Shown here in pieces: positions 23,801 through 36,446 of a stretch of 64,000 nt of DNA (within the stretch, counting starts at the first letter, position 1; every line of letters starts with the position of its first letter). A program made the position numbers and the translations under genes. This DNA comes from Clavulina sp. PMI_390 (Eukaryota > Basidiomycota > Agaricomycetes > Cantharellales > Hydnaceae). Location: assembly GCA_015039315.1 (NCBI GenBank), contig WIDE01000004.1, positions 177,936 through 241,935 of the forward strand, in the 5' to 3' direction. The notes below the pieces were generated by a model. That model was given only the letters and a program-made list of their open reading frames with translations, had not been told where the DNA came from and did not search any database.

Positions 23801-26800
23801 GCCCTTGATTTTAATGGGCTGAGCTTCATTGAAGCCCTGCGAATGTTCCTCCAGGCTTTCCGACTTCCTGGTGAAGCACAGAAGATTGATCGATATATGC
23901 TCAAGTTTGCCGCTCGGTTCATGAGCCAATATCCTGGCAACGAGTTTGCCAATGCAGGTCAGTTAGATTTTCCATCTATCTTCAAGCAGGATTATAACCC
24001 TCCCTTGCAGACACGGTATATGTGCTCGCATATTCTACCATCATGTTGAACACCGATGCCTACAATCCCGTTGTGAAGAATCGGATGACGAAAGAGGACT
24101 TTGTCAAGAACAACCGTGGCATCAATGAAGGACAGGACCTTCCCCACGAGCTGCTTGACTCCATCTACGAATCCATTTACGCTGATGAGATCAGAATGAA
24201 GGACGAGATCGAGACATCAATGCTACTGAGCTTACCCACGCAGAGCGCCGGCATTGCCGGGGCTCTGGCCAACGTTGGCCGCGATTTCCAGAAGGAGGCC
24301 TATGTGATGCAGTCTGCTGGCATGGCCACCAAGACTGAGGTACGATTTGCTATGTCTACTGACTCCCCTCCGCATGCTAATTTTGATTTCTAGGCACTGT
24401 TCAAGACAATGATGCGAGCCCAACGAAAGGGCAAGTCTACAGACCAGTTCTACTCTGCGTCACACTTTGTCCACGTTCGCCCTATGTTTGAAGTGGCATG
24501 GATGCCCTTCCTCGCTGGGCTATCTGGCCCTCTCCAAGACACCGATGATCTTGAAGTTGTCGAGCTCTGTCTTGAGGGCTTCAAACACGCCATCAAAATT
24601 GTCTGCTTCTTCGACCTAGATCTGGAGCGGAATGCATTTGTGACCACGCTCGCCAAGTTCACATTCCTCAATAACCTGGGAGAGATGAAGACGAAGAACA
24701 TGGAAGCGATCAAGGCCCTCCTTGATATCGCTGTCAGTGACGGTAATCATTTGAGGACCTCATGGCACGAGGTGTTGACGTGTGTCAGCCAACTGGAGAG
24801 GATGCAACTCATCAGCAGTGGACTTGACCTTGAAAGCAAACGAGGGTTTGTTCTTATTCTTCCTTTTGTCATGGATGTCCACTGACCCGCTTCGTACATT
24901 AGGAGCAAGTCCAAGTCCAAGCGACCTGCTGAAGAGCTGGCGAATGAAAGCCGCTCTACTCATATCACCGTTGCCGCAGATATGGTATTTTCATTGAGCC
25001 ATTACCTCAACGGGGTAAGCGATCATTCAAGATTGTCTTCGACCAAAAACTGATTAAGTGTATCCTTCGTGCAGACCGCAATCGTCGACTTTGTGCAAGC
25101 CCTCAGTGACGTGTCATGGGAGGAGATCCAGTCATCAGGTCTTTCAGAGCATCCTAGACTCTTTAGTCTCCAAAAGCTCGTCGACATTTCATATTATAAC
25201 ATGAACCGGATTCGTATTGAATGGTCCAATATGTGGGTTATCCTTGGTAGTCATTTCAACGAGGTCAGTCATTTGCCCTTTTTGTGTACCGATTTGTACT
25301 AACAAGGCACGATGCTAGGTTTGCTGTCACAACAACCCTCACGTAGCGTTCTTTGCTGTCGACGCTCTCCGGCAGTTGGCTATGCGCTTCCTGGAGAAAG
25401 AGGAGCTGCCTCTCTTCAAGTTCCAGAAGGACTTCCTCAAACCCTATGAGCATACAATGATAAAAAATGCGAACCCAGATGTTCGGGAGATGGTGCTGCA
25501 GTGTCTTCAGCAAATGATTACCACTCGTGCACACAACATGCGCTCGGGTTGGCGAACGATGTTTGCCGTTTTCTCGGCCGCATCCAAGGTTCTCACAGGT
25601 ACGCTTAGCACGCCTCTTATTCTGGACACCTAATAACATCCTATGAGCAGAACGAGTAGTGTCAACTGCCTTTGACATCGTCGCTCATTTGAATAAGGAC
25701 CGCTTCCCTGACATCGTCGCTAATGGGTCATTTGCCGATTTTACCGTCTGCATCACTGACTTCTGCAAGGTGACCAAATTCCAGAAGATATCCCTGTTAG
25801 CCATCAATATGTTACAAGGTGTTATCCCGACTATGCTTCGCACACCAGAGTGCGGGTTAATTACCCCAGAGTCGAACGACGCAAACCCTGTGATAGTGCA
25901 TACCGTCGACGATCCCATGATCAAGTCGTGGTACCCCATCCTTTTCAGCTTCTACGACATCATCATGAACGGTGAAGACCTGGAAGTACGACGATTGTAA
26001 GAGGAACAACCGCTGCCTAAAGTAGTCTAGCACCACTGACCTACCCCCCTAGTGCTCTCAACACTCTGTTCGATACTCTGAAGGAACACGGTTCTACTTT
26101 TGCCCCCGACTTTTGGGATACTGTCTCGAAAGAGCTACTGTTCCCGATCTTCGCCGTCCTTCGATCTTCTCAAGACCTGTCACGATTCCACACTCAGGAG
26201 GACATGAGCGTTTGGCTATCAACCACAATGATCCAAGCTCTTCGCAACCTGATCGATCTCTACACGTACTACTTCGAGATCCTGGAGCGCACCCTTGACG
26301 GCTTGCTTGATTTGCTGTGTGTCTGCATTTGCCAAGGTATTCGTCATATTGAATGCGTGTGAAGAGCCATACTTACCAAACGAGCATTAGAGAACGACAC
26401 GCTGGCACGTATCGGGACATCATGCTTCCAACAGCTCCTGGAGCAAAATGTCCACAAACTCAGCGTGGAGAGATGGGGACGAGTAATCGGATCGTTCGTT
26501 CGCCTATTCAAAACAACGACTCCCCATCAGCTGTTCGATGAGGACCTACGGACGGAGCAGACCGGACAGCCGGCCACTCCTGATGCGGGTAGGTCTGAAT
26601 CCCTCATTGGCGAACCTTTCCTTACTGATCCTCCATCATCAGGCTCAGACGGCGAGAAGAGCGCCATAGTTCCAGCACCGCTATCTCCTGGAAGGGACGG
26701 CCCGTTAGCCAATGGGCTCCACCCTGTCCTCGACCGTCGCAGGATCTTCAAGCAAATTATCGTTCGATGTGTCCTTCAACTGCTTCTCATTGAGACGACA

Positions 26801-27521
26801 CATGAGTTGCTACAAAATCAAGAAGTCTACAACACTATTCCACCAAGTCAACTGCTGCGGTTGACGACCGAGCTTGACAATTCGTATCAGTTCGCTAGAA
26901 GCTTCAACGCCGACAAGGATCTGAGGACTGGTTTGTGGAAAGTCGGTGCGTCTAGCCTCCCTTCTACCATGCTTCACGACTGTCAAGGTAGCTGACCATT
27001 TGTTGCAGGCTTCATGAAGCACCTTCCAAATTTGTTGAAGCAGGAGTCAAGCTCAGCTGCCACTCTTGTGAACGTATGGGTCCGGATGTACTCCGATAGG
27101 CGGGCAGAGTACCAAGCCGCTCGTGAAGAAGTCCTCAATGCGTTTGTGATGTGAGTGCTTTTCTTATATTTCTCGATTCACCTCGCTGACGTACTATCAG
27201 CCTTGCGAGGAACGTGCTCGGTGATTTCAATGCTTTGACGGAGAGTCAGGGCAAGAACATTGCTGCGTGGAGCCCTGTCGTTGTCGAAATTCTCCATGGA
27301 ATCAAGCAATTTGATGACCAAGCTGTGAGCTACCGAAACTCTCCTGATCGTGGAACTGCTCGCTGATACGAGCTCTTGTTTAGTTTGCCTTGTATCTTCC
27401 AGCCATCTATCCCCTCGCGACCGATCTGCTTCTGCGAGAAACCAGTGCGGAGCTCAGAGAGGAGCTTCGTGACATTTTTGTGCGCGTAGGACGCGCAAAG
27501 CGGATCACCGATCGGACTTAG
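20874..27521 (+). CDS. SEC7: Sec7/BIG-type ARF guanine nucleotide exchange factor
   Basis: Large multi-exon gene from ATG 20874 to TAG 27519-27521. The N-terminus is disordered (Pro/Ser/Glu-rich), then the DCB region ([18 protein letters not shown]) and HUS region, including the HUS-box-like [17 protein letters not shown] at about 22.9 kb. The catalytic Sec7 domain spans roughly 23.57-24.22 kb: [13 protein letters not shown], then [19 protein letters not shown] with the glutamic finger in GEAQ, and [23 protein letters not shown] helical repeats continue to the C-terminus. Proteins of this layout activate Arf1 at the trans-Golgi to drive vesicle formation. All landmarks are present, so I read it as intact. 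More than ten introns of ordinary length. Confidence 0.93.
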
Positions 27522-27721
27522 AGTTTCGTTCATACTGTAGCTTCTTAGTTTATATTTCGTAGGTTTTCTGCAATACGCATTCTCGGATCCATTCCCTTTC
27601 CAATTCGTAATTTGGGATCAACGTCACAGAGTCCATCGTGTGTACACCGGATCACAGTGTTGTCATTTATTGAACCTTGCCGGCACACCCTCACATCGGA
27701 TTGCTTTCAGGCTACGTCGTC

Positions 27722-30700
27722 ATGGTCTCGTCCTACCTTGCACTGCTCAAGGCGGTGTATGACTATACGGCGACGTCTGAGGATGAACTGTCAATAAAGG
27801 AGGACGCCTTATATTTCTTGCTGGACAACTCTGATCCCGACTGGCATAAAGTTCGGGCGAAATCCGACGATGAAGACGAGCCTAGCGGGCTGGTTCCAGC
27901 AGCTTATCTTGAGGAGGTCGAGCCAATATCTACCGCGAAGGCTATTTACGACTATGCTGCAACTGCCGATGGCGAGCTGTCGATCACTGAGGACGAAGTC
28001 CTCGAAGTGTTCGAGAAAGACGATGACTGGTGGTTAGTCAAGAGCAGTTCTGAGCAAGGCGGCGTTGGACTTGTACCGGGCTCGTATGTGGAAGAGACGG
28101 TATGCCGCCCCTCGACCGAAGCCAACGCCAGACGTTCCACTGACTTCCATCCTAGACTGGAACAGCAAAGGCAGCACCTGCAGCTGAACCCGCGCCCAAC
28201 AAAGTAAGTTACATGCTCGTTCAAACTATTAATTTGCTGAATTTTGTTGCTCCAGGCTACAAATGGAAGCAACTATCATGATCCTGCGGAGTTGGTGGCG
28301 CAGTCGCATGCCAAAGCCAAGTCAGACCCGATCGAGACATGGACCATTACAGTACGCCCACTCCGTCGCCGCCTCCTGCAGAATCCTAATCTCCTTTCAG
28401 GAAATCGATGCCAAGGGGAAGAAGAAGAAAGGTACTCTGGGTATCGGCAACGGAAATATGTTTTTTGCTAGCGAATCGGACAAGACCCCTGTCCGCCAAT
28501 GGCCAACCTCCCAAATCACTCAGTTGGAGGCTGAGAAAGCCAAACATGTATCTTTTGATGCGAATGGTGTAACATTAAACTTCAACGCTGGCTCCACTTC
28601 CACTGCAGATGCGATCATCGCGAAACTTGCCGACAGCAAACTTGCTGGAGCACCTCCAAGCGCGCCAGCTTCGGCACCACGCGAGGCGTCTCCAGAACCC
28701 GAACCTGAACCTACGCCTGCCCCCACTCTCAAGCAGAAGAAGAGCGTCAATTTCTCTCAGACTCCGGAGATCATTGCTCCAGAGGAGCCCGAAGAGGAAG
28801 AGTATGAAGAAGAGCAAGAAGGGCAGGAGGACCCGGACGGTGCTGTCGGGACGGTGCTCTATGATTTCGCTGCAGAAGGCGAAGATGAGCTAGCTGTCTC
28901 TGCAGGTGAGACCGTGCGGGTCATCGACCAAACCAGCGATGATTGGTGGAAAGTTAGAAACTCCTCTGGAGAAGAGGGGGTTGTTCCAAAGCTCTATGTG
29001 CAAGTGCGTGGAATGCTTCTAGAATACTTCGTTCGTCCACTCATCTTCCGAATCAAAAACCCAGCTTCCTGGAGAAGAAGAGGAGTCAGCTGAGAGCACT
29101 ACAGCTCAGAAGGAAGCTGAGGTTCAGAGAGCTCAAGCTGAGCGTGAAGCGCGCGAGGCTGAAGCACGGGCTCAGCGCGAAGAGAAGGAACGTCGAGCTG
29201 CAGATGAGAAACGGCGCGCAGATGAGCGTGCCCGTGCTGAAGAGGCACGACGAAAGCGAGTCGCTGATCAGCAAGCTGCTGAAGCTGCCCGGGCGCAGCG
29301 TGAAGCTACGAGGAAGCAGCAGGATGAGGCACGGGTCGCCTCGCCACCAGCGATGCCAAAGTAAGCAATACACGCCCCTTTATATCACTCTGATACTGAG
29401 TGAACACAACATCAGACGCCCGAATGGCTCAAGCTCTAGCTCGAAAGGTTAGTTGGACTGTTTTGAGCCGTGATAGAACACAATAGCTTACCATTGCAAC
29501 AGCCCAAAGCCTGCCTGATAAAGCGAAAGTGCGAACTTGGCATGATAGGACTGGCCAATTTCGTGTGGATGCGCAATATCTTGGCACTTCAAATGGCAAG
29601 CTGCGTCTCCACAAGATCAACGGCGTAATTATCGAGGTCCCGATCGAGAAGATGTCGCCTGCAGACATGACCTACGTCGAGAATTTCGAACGCGACACAA
29701 AGACCCGGTCCACCTCACCAGATGACATGCCCCTCCGGCCTGCAGCTAACGAGCGACCTACCTCTGCTCCTGCACAGCCCGCTCGCCCTCCGCCACAAAA
29801 GCAAAAGTCTAGACCACAAGTGGACTGGTTTGAATTCTTCCTCAATGCGGGCTGTGATATCGACGATTGCACCCGTTACGCTGGAGCCTTTGATCGGGAT
29901 AAGATCGACGAAGCCCTTCTCCCAGACCTCGAGGCTGGCACGTTACGAACACTCGGCTTGCGGGAAGGTGATATTATTCGTGTCCTGAAGCATATTGCCC
30001 AGAAGAATCCCAAACGTTCTTCAAGCGCCCAAGGTTCGCGTGATGCGTCCCTCGCTGAGCAAATGCGAAAGGATGAAGAGATGGCTCGCGAGCTTCAAGC
30101 TCGTGAGAACGGGGGGAAATCTAGCCCTGCGCCGAACCTTTTCGCTGGAGCGAATGGAGCTCTGAAGAATCAGCGGAGGGGAAGGCCTCAATTAGAGCCG
30201 AAAGCCTCATCAGGCGCTGTAGGGGATCTCCCAACAATTGCTGCGGTGTCAGCGCCAATTCGAACGTCCTCGCCTCAGATCAAGAGCCCAGATAGTGTGA
30301 CGGCTCCTTCACCACAGCCTCCCGCGCGCAAGACGAGTGGCTTTGGGGACGATGCGTGGGCTCCCCGGCCGAGCTCGACACAGGGCATCAAGTCCAACAC
30401 CCCTGCTCTTGCTACACCAACACCAACCCCACCTCCAGCCCCAGCCGCCCCACCTCCTCCGGCTGTCGTCGCTCCCCCTCCAGTCGCGGCCCCGGCTCCA
30501 GTGGCAGCCCCAGCGCCAGTTGCTCCTCCTCCGCGGCCATCCACAGCCACTGGCGGAATAACAGCACCCAGTGCCCCACCCGAGCTCGATCTCTTCGCTA
30601 AAATTGCGCAAATGCGGCCTCCATCAGCTCCTATTGCTCCTCAGGCGACTGGGATTCGTCCATCTCCTAGCCCCCAAGTTCCTTCTCCGGTGGGCTATGG

Positions 30701-31624
30701 GCAAGGAATGGGAGTAGGCAATTCGCCTTCACCTATCGGATCTTTTACTCCACCAATGGCAGCGCCCACTCCCCCCATGAACACCCCACGTGGCCCCTTT
30801 GCGCCTGTTCCTGCAAACCAATCGCTCCTCTCGCCTTTGGTGCCCACATCATCTAATTTTGGAGGATTTGTTCCCACAAGACCTTCCCCGCTCGCGTCGC
30901 AGCCAACTGGTTCACCGTTCCTACAACCTCAACCAACTGGGTTCCAGCCAAGTCTTCAACCTCAGCCGACGGGCTTCCAGCCGTCACTGCAGCCTCAACC
31001 AACCGGATTTCAGCCAAGCTTCCAGCCTCAACCGACTGGATTCCAACCGTCCCTACAGCCCCAGCCTACTGGGTTTGGCGGAGGCTTTGGTGGAGCGCCT
31101 ATCAGTATTCAACCGAGTAAGACACCACACTATATTTGCTGCTTGCTCTCTTTCTGACCTCCCTTTTTTCAGCCGGGTTCCAGCCCCAGCCCATATCCCA
31201 GTTCCAACAAGGCGGATCAATGTTCGATAATATTGCTCGCGCCCAACAACAAGCCCCTCCACCACCACCTCCCAACGACACATCCCCAGCCAACGTATTT
31301 GCGAACATGAAAGCCGGCGGCTTCGGGCGCGACGCGTCGACTCCCCAAACTGCGGATAAGTATGATGCGTTGCGAAATCCTGGTATGCTAGCCTCCATCT
31401 CTCCTATGGTTTTTCTGCAGAACTGAATGGTGTTATCTCCCTTAGGCCAACCTGGGTTCCTGGCTGCCCAGCCTACTGGCTGGGTTGGTGCGCCCCAGCA
31501 AGGAAATTTCCTTCAGCCCCAGCCCACTGGATTCCAACCGGGATTCCAGCCAGGATTCCAACCTCAGCCTACTGGGTTCCAGAACGGTTTCCAGCAGCAG
31601 CAGTTTGGGAATGGGTATCGCTAA
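27722..31624 (+). CDS. SLA1: Endocytic adaptor Sla1
   Basis: Start ATG 27722. Two N-terminal SH3 domains (LKAVYDYTATSEDELSIKED; AKAIYDYAATADGELSITED with DDWWLV), a PH-like region (IDAKGKKKKGTLGIGNGNMF), a third SH3 (VLYDFAAEGEDELAVSAGE with DDWWKV, about 28.86-29.0 kb), a charged coiled coil (29.1-29.35 kb), SHD1 (RTWHDRTGQFRVDAQYLG, about 29.53 kb), SHD2 (VDWFEFFLNAGCDIDDC, about 29.82 kb), proline-rich tracts, and C-terminal LxxQxTG repeats. In yeast, Sla1 binds NPFxD cargo through SHD1 and is phosphorylated by Prk1/Ark1 on LxxQxTG threonines to disassemble the actin patch. The complete order matches the family. Confidence 0.95.
30885..31080 (+). repeat. Tandem LQPQPTGFQPS-coding repeats in Sla1
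   Basis: In-frame repeats of about 33 nt encode LQPQPTGFQPS units, five in a row after a LASQPTG unit. Further copies occur at 31.46-31.6 kb. Synonymous differences show they are not a recent perfect expansion. Confidence 0.85.
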
Positions 31625-31836
31625 TGAGTTCCGAGTCTCTGACAAGTTGATGGTCTTTACGGACGGACTAGTATATAAATCGCTCGATCTTATTATCCTG
31701 GATCTGAAGCTGTACGATTCTTATCTGCCTTTTGAACCTATTGTTTGCCCTTGTTGCTAGCGTGTTGTTGTTCTTCTGGTTTACGGTCGCATGAGCATCA
31801 AAGCACACTCGCTTTCTTCCTTTCCTCTGAGAAGCG

Positions 31837-34077
31837 ATGCCTGCGTTCCACCTAATCGATCCTGATGCGGTCGATCTCCGTTGCATAGTCGAAATTCGCT
31901 CGATCCAGTCCAAGGCCGAAGCACTTGGGACTCTGAAGCGAGTTCTCAGCCCCGAGCTGTCCCAACATATGTAAGGCACCCACACCTACGCGAAAAGACT
32001 ATTCTTTGACGACCCTTCTTTGTTGACTAAACTCTAGCGAATGTGTTCAACTCTTCGCGCAACCTAACACCATAGCAAGGCTTGGCGCGTTCGTCACCCT
32101 GCATACCCAAGAACACGCCTCTCGGGCAGCAGAAAATCTCAAGAAACACGCAAATCATCAGCACGTTTTTGGTGCCCAGCTTGTTGGCTCCAACCAGCAA
32201 CCTGGCTATTTCTTACCTCCTAATCTCACTCTCCCAGCGCGCCCTTTCTCTAATTTTACGGTCACTGTCGCAAGCCCCGATACCGAGTCTCCCTCTGGAT
32301 TTCCCTCCCTTGAATACTCCGCCTTGTCTACGAAACAATCCTCCGCTTTCTTGCACGCGTCTCGAGTACGTAGTATCAACAGCAAGTTGCCTGAAGTCGA
32401 TGCTTACGAGAATGTTTATTAGACCTTCGCGGTTCTCAATGTACACGGGTTTATCGACCAAGCCGAACTTGAACACATATTGAGGCTTCGAGTCACTCCT
32501 CGTGTTCCCATGTCAGTATTTCTTTTGTTAAGAATTGGCGGTTATCATTGAAACCGCTCCTTTAACACAGCGTCTGTGTGCAAGTTTGGCGAGCAAGATC
32601 CTCTCAGTCACTCCATGCCTACATTACTTTCATGTCCCGCTCCGATGCCCAGTGGGCAGGGCTCCAGCTACATGGCCGGAAAGGGAGCCACTCTTGGCTA
32701 ATTACACCTCTCAAACGGGACAACATTAGTCGATGCGCTCGCCCTCCCACTGCTGAAGAACGCGCCGCAGCTCGCATAGGCGGTGCAGAAGATCTAGCTG
32801 CGTCCTTGTCCTCAAAAGCCTCGAACTCCAGAATGGTCTTTTCCCCGACAGCAGCTATCATTCCATTCTATGCCTCACTTCTGCCTTGCACAAAAGAAAA
32901 GAGTAATACCGGGGATCACACAGCGCCAACAGAAGCCTCTCTCGGGCCCAACTCATCCAATCCATCTCTCTCCGCCTTCAACGCCGAAAAACTTCCACAA
33001 CAGTTCCTTCAACGACAAGTATCAGAACCTGCCGCGTCTGCAATATGCACATCTGGCTCTCGAACCTCATTGAGACCTTCAAGAGCGCTCTCGTTAGCCA
33101 TCGCACAGTCCTCGTTGCCTCAGGGAGATGTGAACTTTATCAACTCGCGACTTTCTTCAGCGCCTCTCCCACAAGTTCTTGTCGCCCCCGCTACTCCAAC
33201 CTCATCTCGCCTGTTCTCAACTCAAAACACTACCATGCCTCAATCGCACTGCCACGATACACAGCCCACTTCTATACCCTTAATTCGAGCCCACTCTCAC
33301 CCAGCAGTCCCAACCTTCAACAGCTTCCATGCCACTGACGAACAGTATGAACATCACAACAATTTACTTCCCCCACGTCCCAACACCGCCCGCGGAATTG
33401 TACATTGTATGCCAGCACGAAACACGCTTTTTGCAGACCACTCTATTGGAGAAACCGATTCTTCATTCGAAACCCCTACATTCCCTTCGCTCATTGGCAA
33501 TGAATCTAGGATGTACGAGGCTGCGCTCTCAATTCCGGTTTCCCCAAATTTTCCCGCTCGTGCCCCTTCATCATACTCAGACCGCGAAAATCGCTTTGAT
33601 CCTTTCGGCTCTGACATTGAAATTCACAGAGCATCACGTCGTCACAACCGAGCTGGGTATGTCGATGGGTACTCTAGCTTGAACAGCTCGCAATTTGGTG
33701 GTAGCTCGAGTTTTGATGCTAGCGCGGAGTCGCTGGCCCCAGTCTTGACCGCTCCAGGAGGCCGGGTAGGCTTCAAACCGTCGAATTTTGACAAGGACCT
33801 AGTGCGCTCCATGAGCCAGCTGAGCCTTGGTGCCTCGTTTGGGGACGGTACTCAGGACTCGGTGTACCAGTATGGCTCATCGAATATTTGCATACCAGGG
33901 AGTAGTGGGTTCATGAATGATGAAAGCCCCAGTTCTGAGAGCACTCTCTGGAATATCACAGCACTTCGAGGAGGATATCTACACAAGAGTTTGGGAAGCA
34001 CAAAGCCGATGCGACCGACGCTCGGAGAACGGTCCAACACTCTTTCGTTGGAGGGACGGGTTAGGCGAAAGGTCTAG
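31837..34077 (+). CDS. Uncharacterised protein with RRM-like N-terminal region
   Basis: Exons 31837-31970, 32038-32365, 32423-32511 and 32571-34077 join in frame to 685 aa. I do not recognise the protein. Residues near 155-220 (TFAVLNVHGFIDQAELEHIL ... VCVQVWRARSSQSLHAYITF ... DAQWAGLQLHGR) read like a beta-alpha-beta RNA-recognition motif, and a second, weaker repeat may lie at the N-terminus (CIVEIRSIQSKAEALGTLKR ... LGAFVTLHTQEHASRAAENL). From about residue 235 the chain is disordered, rich in Ser, Pro, Thr and Asn, with no catalytic motif. RNA binding is inference only. It lies between Sla1 and Tim9. Confidence 0.7.
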
Positions 34078-34502
34078 GATTGGAAACATCAGAGCAACTC
34101 TATCACATTTTCACTAGGTTTTTATGGCTCAATCTTATTCTTCATTCTATTGGAATCGTCATTCGCTTCCGAGGCCGTCATTGGCCAGCGTTCAAGCCTA
34201 CTGGGTGCACGCGCCAAGACAAATTTGACTGGCATGCGCAACCCTCTCGCAACACTCTTCACGTTTATCCCTTTATTCGCAGCACATCCAATCATGTTTT
34301 GACACCGTCTCTCCATAGTTTCTATGTTCGCACATCTCACAACTTCCGTAATAGTCTAGATTGATTCAGTGAATTAGTTGAACAACATAAAGGACATTGA
34401 ATATCCAGATATCATATCCATGCATTGATTATAAAGAGGGAGAAAGATGGAAATACGGGAACCAGGGGAGGAGTTGGGGTGAAGAGTCCGAAAAATGCAC
34501 AT
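34078..34502. other. Convergent intergenic region
   Basis: 425 bp between the stop codons of the uncharacterised gene and TIM9. No gene or repeat seen; presumably both 3' UTRs. Confidence 0.5.
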
Positions 34503-35083
34503 CATAGACCGTTTTGAGCAGCGGCCATTTGTTCTAGGGAAACGGGGATTATTCAATATTTTGGCCAGGCTGGTGGAGCGTTGAAGTTGGACATGGTAAC
34601 GTACCCGCATTATGCTCAGCAAACCGAGCTCCCACCCGCTCCGAGTGTTTGAGGAACTTGTCGGTGCAATTTTGAACACAGGTGCTCTAATTGTAGCGAC
34701 AAGACGTCGTTTGGTGATTTTGAGATAGAGGAGTTGGTTTTACTAGGATGAGTACGTTTTACCTCCTCACAGTAGAGATATAGACGCACCTCTTTTGAGC
34801 TCAAAGCTTTGCTGGTAAAATCATTGCAGCAAGTAGTAAAGCATCGTTCCACGAGACCAGAGTATAGCCTCATGAAATCCTGCATCTATTGGGGATGAAA
34901 ACAAGAATGTAATTAGCATTTTTGGCTATGTACGGGAAGAGCGTCACGCACCTGCTTCCGCTCAATGACCTTGGTCATGTGAGCCTGCGACAAAAGAAGA
35001 CAGTCAGACATTCAGAAACAGTATACCACTCCTTTGCTCGAAAAGCGTACCTGCTCAGCGGGGTTCAGCTGCGAGAAATCCAT
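34503..35083 (-). CDS. TIM9: Mitochondrial inner-membrane import chaperone Tim9
   Basis: Five exons: 35051-35083, 34952-34984, 34790-34885, 34605-34686, 34503-34534, giving 276 nt and 91 aa. The protein starts [11 protein letters not shown], continues [20 protein letters not shown], and carries the twin CX3C motifs CFTTC and CVQNC. After these comes [18 protein letters not shown]. These are the hallmarks of small Tim chaperones, and the exact words match Tim9 rather than Tim10. Tim9 with Tim10 escorts hydrophobic precursors across the intermembrane space. It diverges from the Caf16 gene. Confidence 0.96.
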
Positions 35084-35274
35084 ACTGCAAAAGGTGGAGG
35101 TTGTTTGTTGTTGACGAGTTCGGTTTGTTGACGTCGAAGGAAGGCCCAACGCATAATTCAATCACCGTCTCGTCTGATCCACTCGATTGATATTCTTTCC
35201 TTTCCTTGCACTTTTTTTTTCTCTCCACTTCTCCCCACTTTTTTAGTGTCTCACTAGGCCGCTCGCTGCTACAA
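35084..35274. promoter_or_regulatory. Bidirectional promoter, TIM9 / CAF16
   Basis: 191 bp between divergent ATGs. The CAF16 side is pyrimidine-rich (T-run near 35213 followed by CT tracts), a frequent fungal initiation context. Confidence 0.5.
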
Positions 35275-36446
35275 ATGGAATCATCAGTCTCTGTTCACTC
35301 TCTCACTTACTCCCATACGCCAGTCTCTCCACCCTCATTACGAGATGTGTCAATCGATCTCCCAAAGGGCTCGAGGACCCTTATAATTGGAGCGAATGGA
35401 GCTGTTAGTTTTCTACCAAATTACCGCCTACCTCATTGCTAATGCAGAACCTTTCAGGGTAAAAGCACCCTCCTCCAGATCCTTGCCGGTAAACGGATGA
35501 CACATGGGTCTCATGTCGTTGTTCTCGGCAAAGACACATTCAGGAATACCCCCGAGGTAAGAAAAACCCCCTCGATGCTTTGCGAAATAGTGGACTGATA
35601 TTTGTGCAGGGAATCGTGTACCTCGGAACAGAGTGGTATGCTTTGGTTCCACTGCTATCGTGTGATCAGTTGCTGACTCAATGGCTCGATAGGGCGATGA
35701 ACCCCGTTGTCCGTTCTGACATCGTGGTTTCAAGATTCTTGGACTCAGTTGGGGGCTACCGACACAAGGAGCGCCGTGACAGGCTTCTTGATATTCTCGA
35801 TGTAGATCTCGACTGGTAAGTTTTGTCTAGTCACTCTATAATATCCCCCTCTCATCGCCTACTACTAGGCATATGCACGCCATATCTGATGGCGAGCGCC
35901 GCCGTGTACAGCTCACTATGGGTCTCATGCAGCCTTGGGACGTTCTCCTCCTTGATGAGGTTAGTGTCCTTGTGCACACTCGAGATCTTGTTTTGATTCG
36001 GTTCTGCCAGGTTACTGTCGACCTCGACGTGCTCGTTCGAAGTGACCTCTTGAAGTTTTTGACTGAAGAGAGTGTCACTCGAGGTGCTACCATTCTTTAC
36101 GCAACTCATATTTTCGATGGCCTCGACGAGTTCCCCACTCACATTAGCCATATGCGCAATGGAGAGTTCGTCAAGGACCCAGTATCTTGGCCGCTTGCTG
36201 CATCGGATGCCCCCGAACTGGGCTCCTCAACTGGATCTGACCTTCACAAGATTGCGCTGGCCTGGTTGAAGGAAGACCGTGAGCTGCGCCGAGCTGCCGA
36301 GAAAGCCGGAGACCTGAAGAAGACCCGCGGCGCTAGAGTGAGTTATCATCAGTCGTGCTGTTTCTGGATCTCCTCCCTAACGTATTTTCCGGCTAACTTT
36401 TTGCCAGGTTGAAACGACTGATTCCGAGGCGTTCTACAAGAAGTAG
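35275..36446 (+). CDS. CAF16: Caf16-type soluble ABC ATPase (CCR4-associated)
   Basis: Start ATG 35275, stop 36444-36446, with five or so introns. A single nucleotide-binding domain: Walker [19 protein letters not shown] split by an intron after GANGA, signature [11 protein letters not shown] in place of LSGGQ, Walker [10 protein letters not shown] continuing into TVDLDV after an intron, and switch histidine in YATHIFDG. No membrane segments are present. The sequence and length of about 290 aa fit Caf16/ABCI-type ATPases. In yeast Caf16 associates with the CCR4-NOT complex and Mediator subunits. The C-terminal stretch is charged ([19 protein letters not shown]). Confidence 0.88.
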
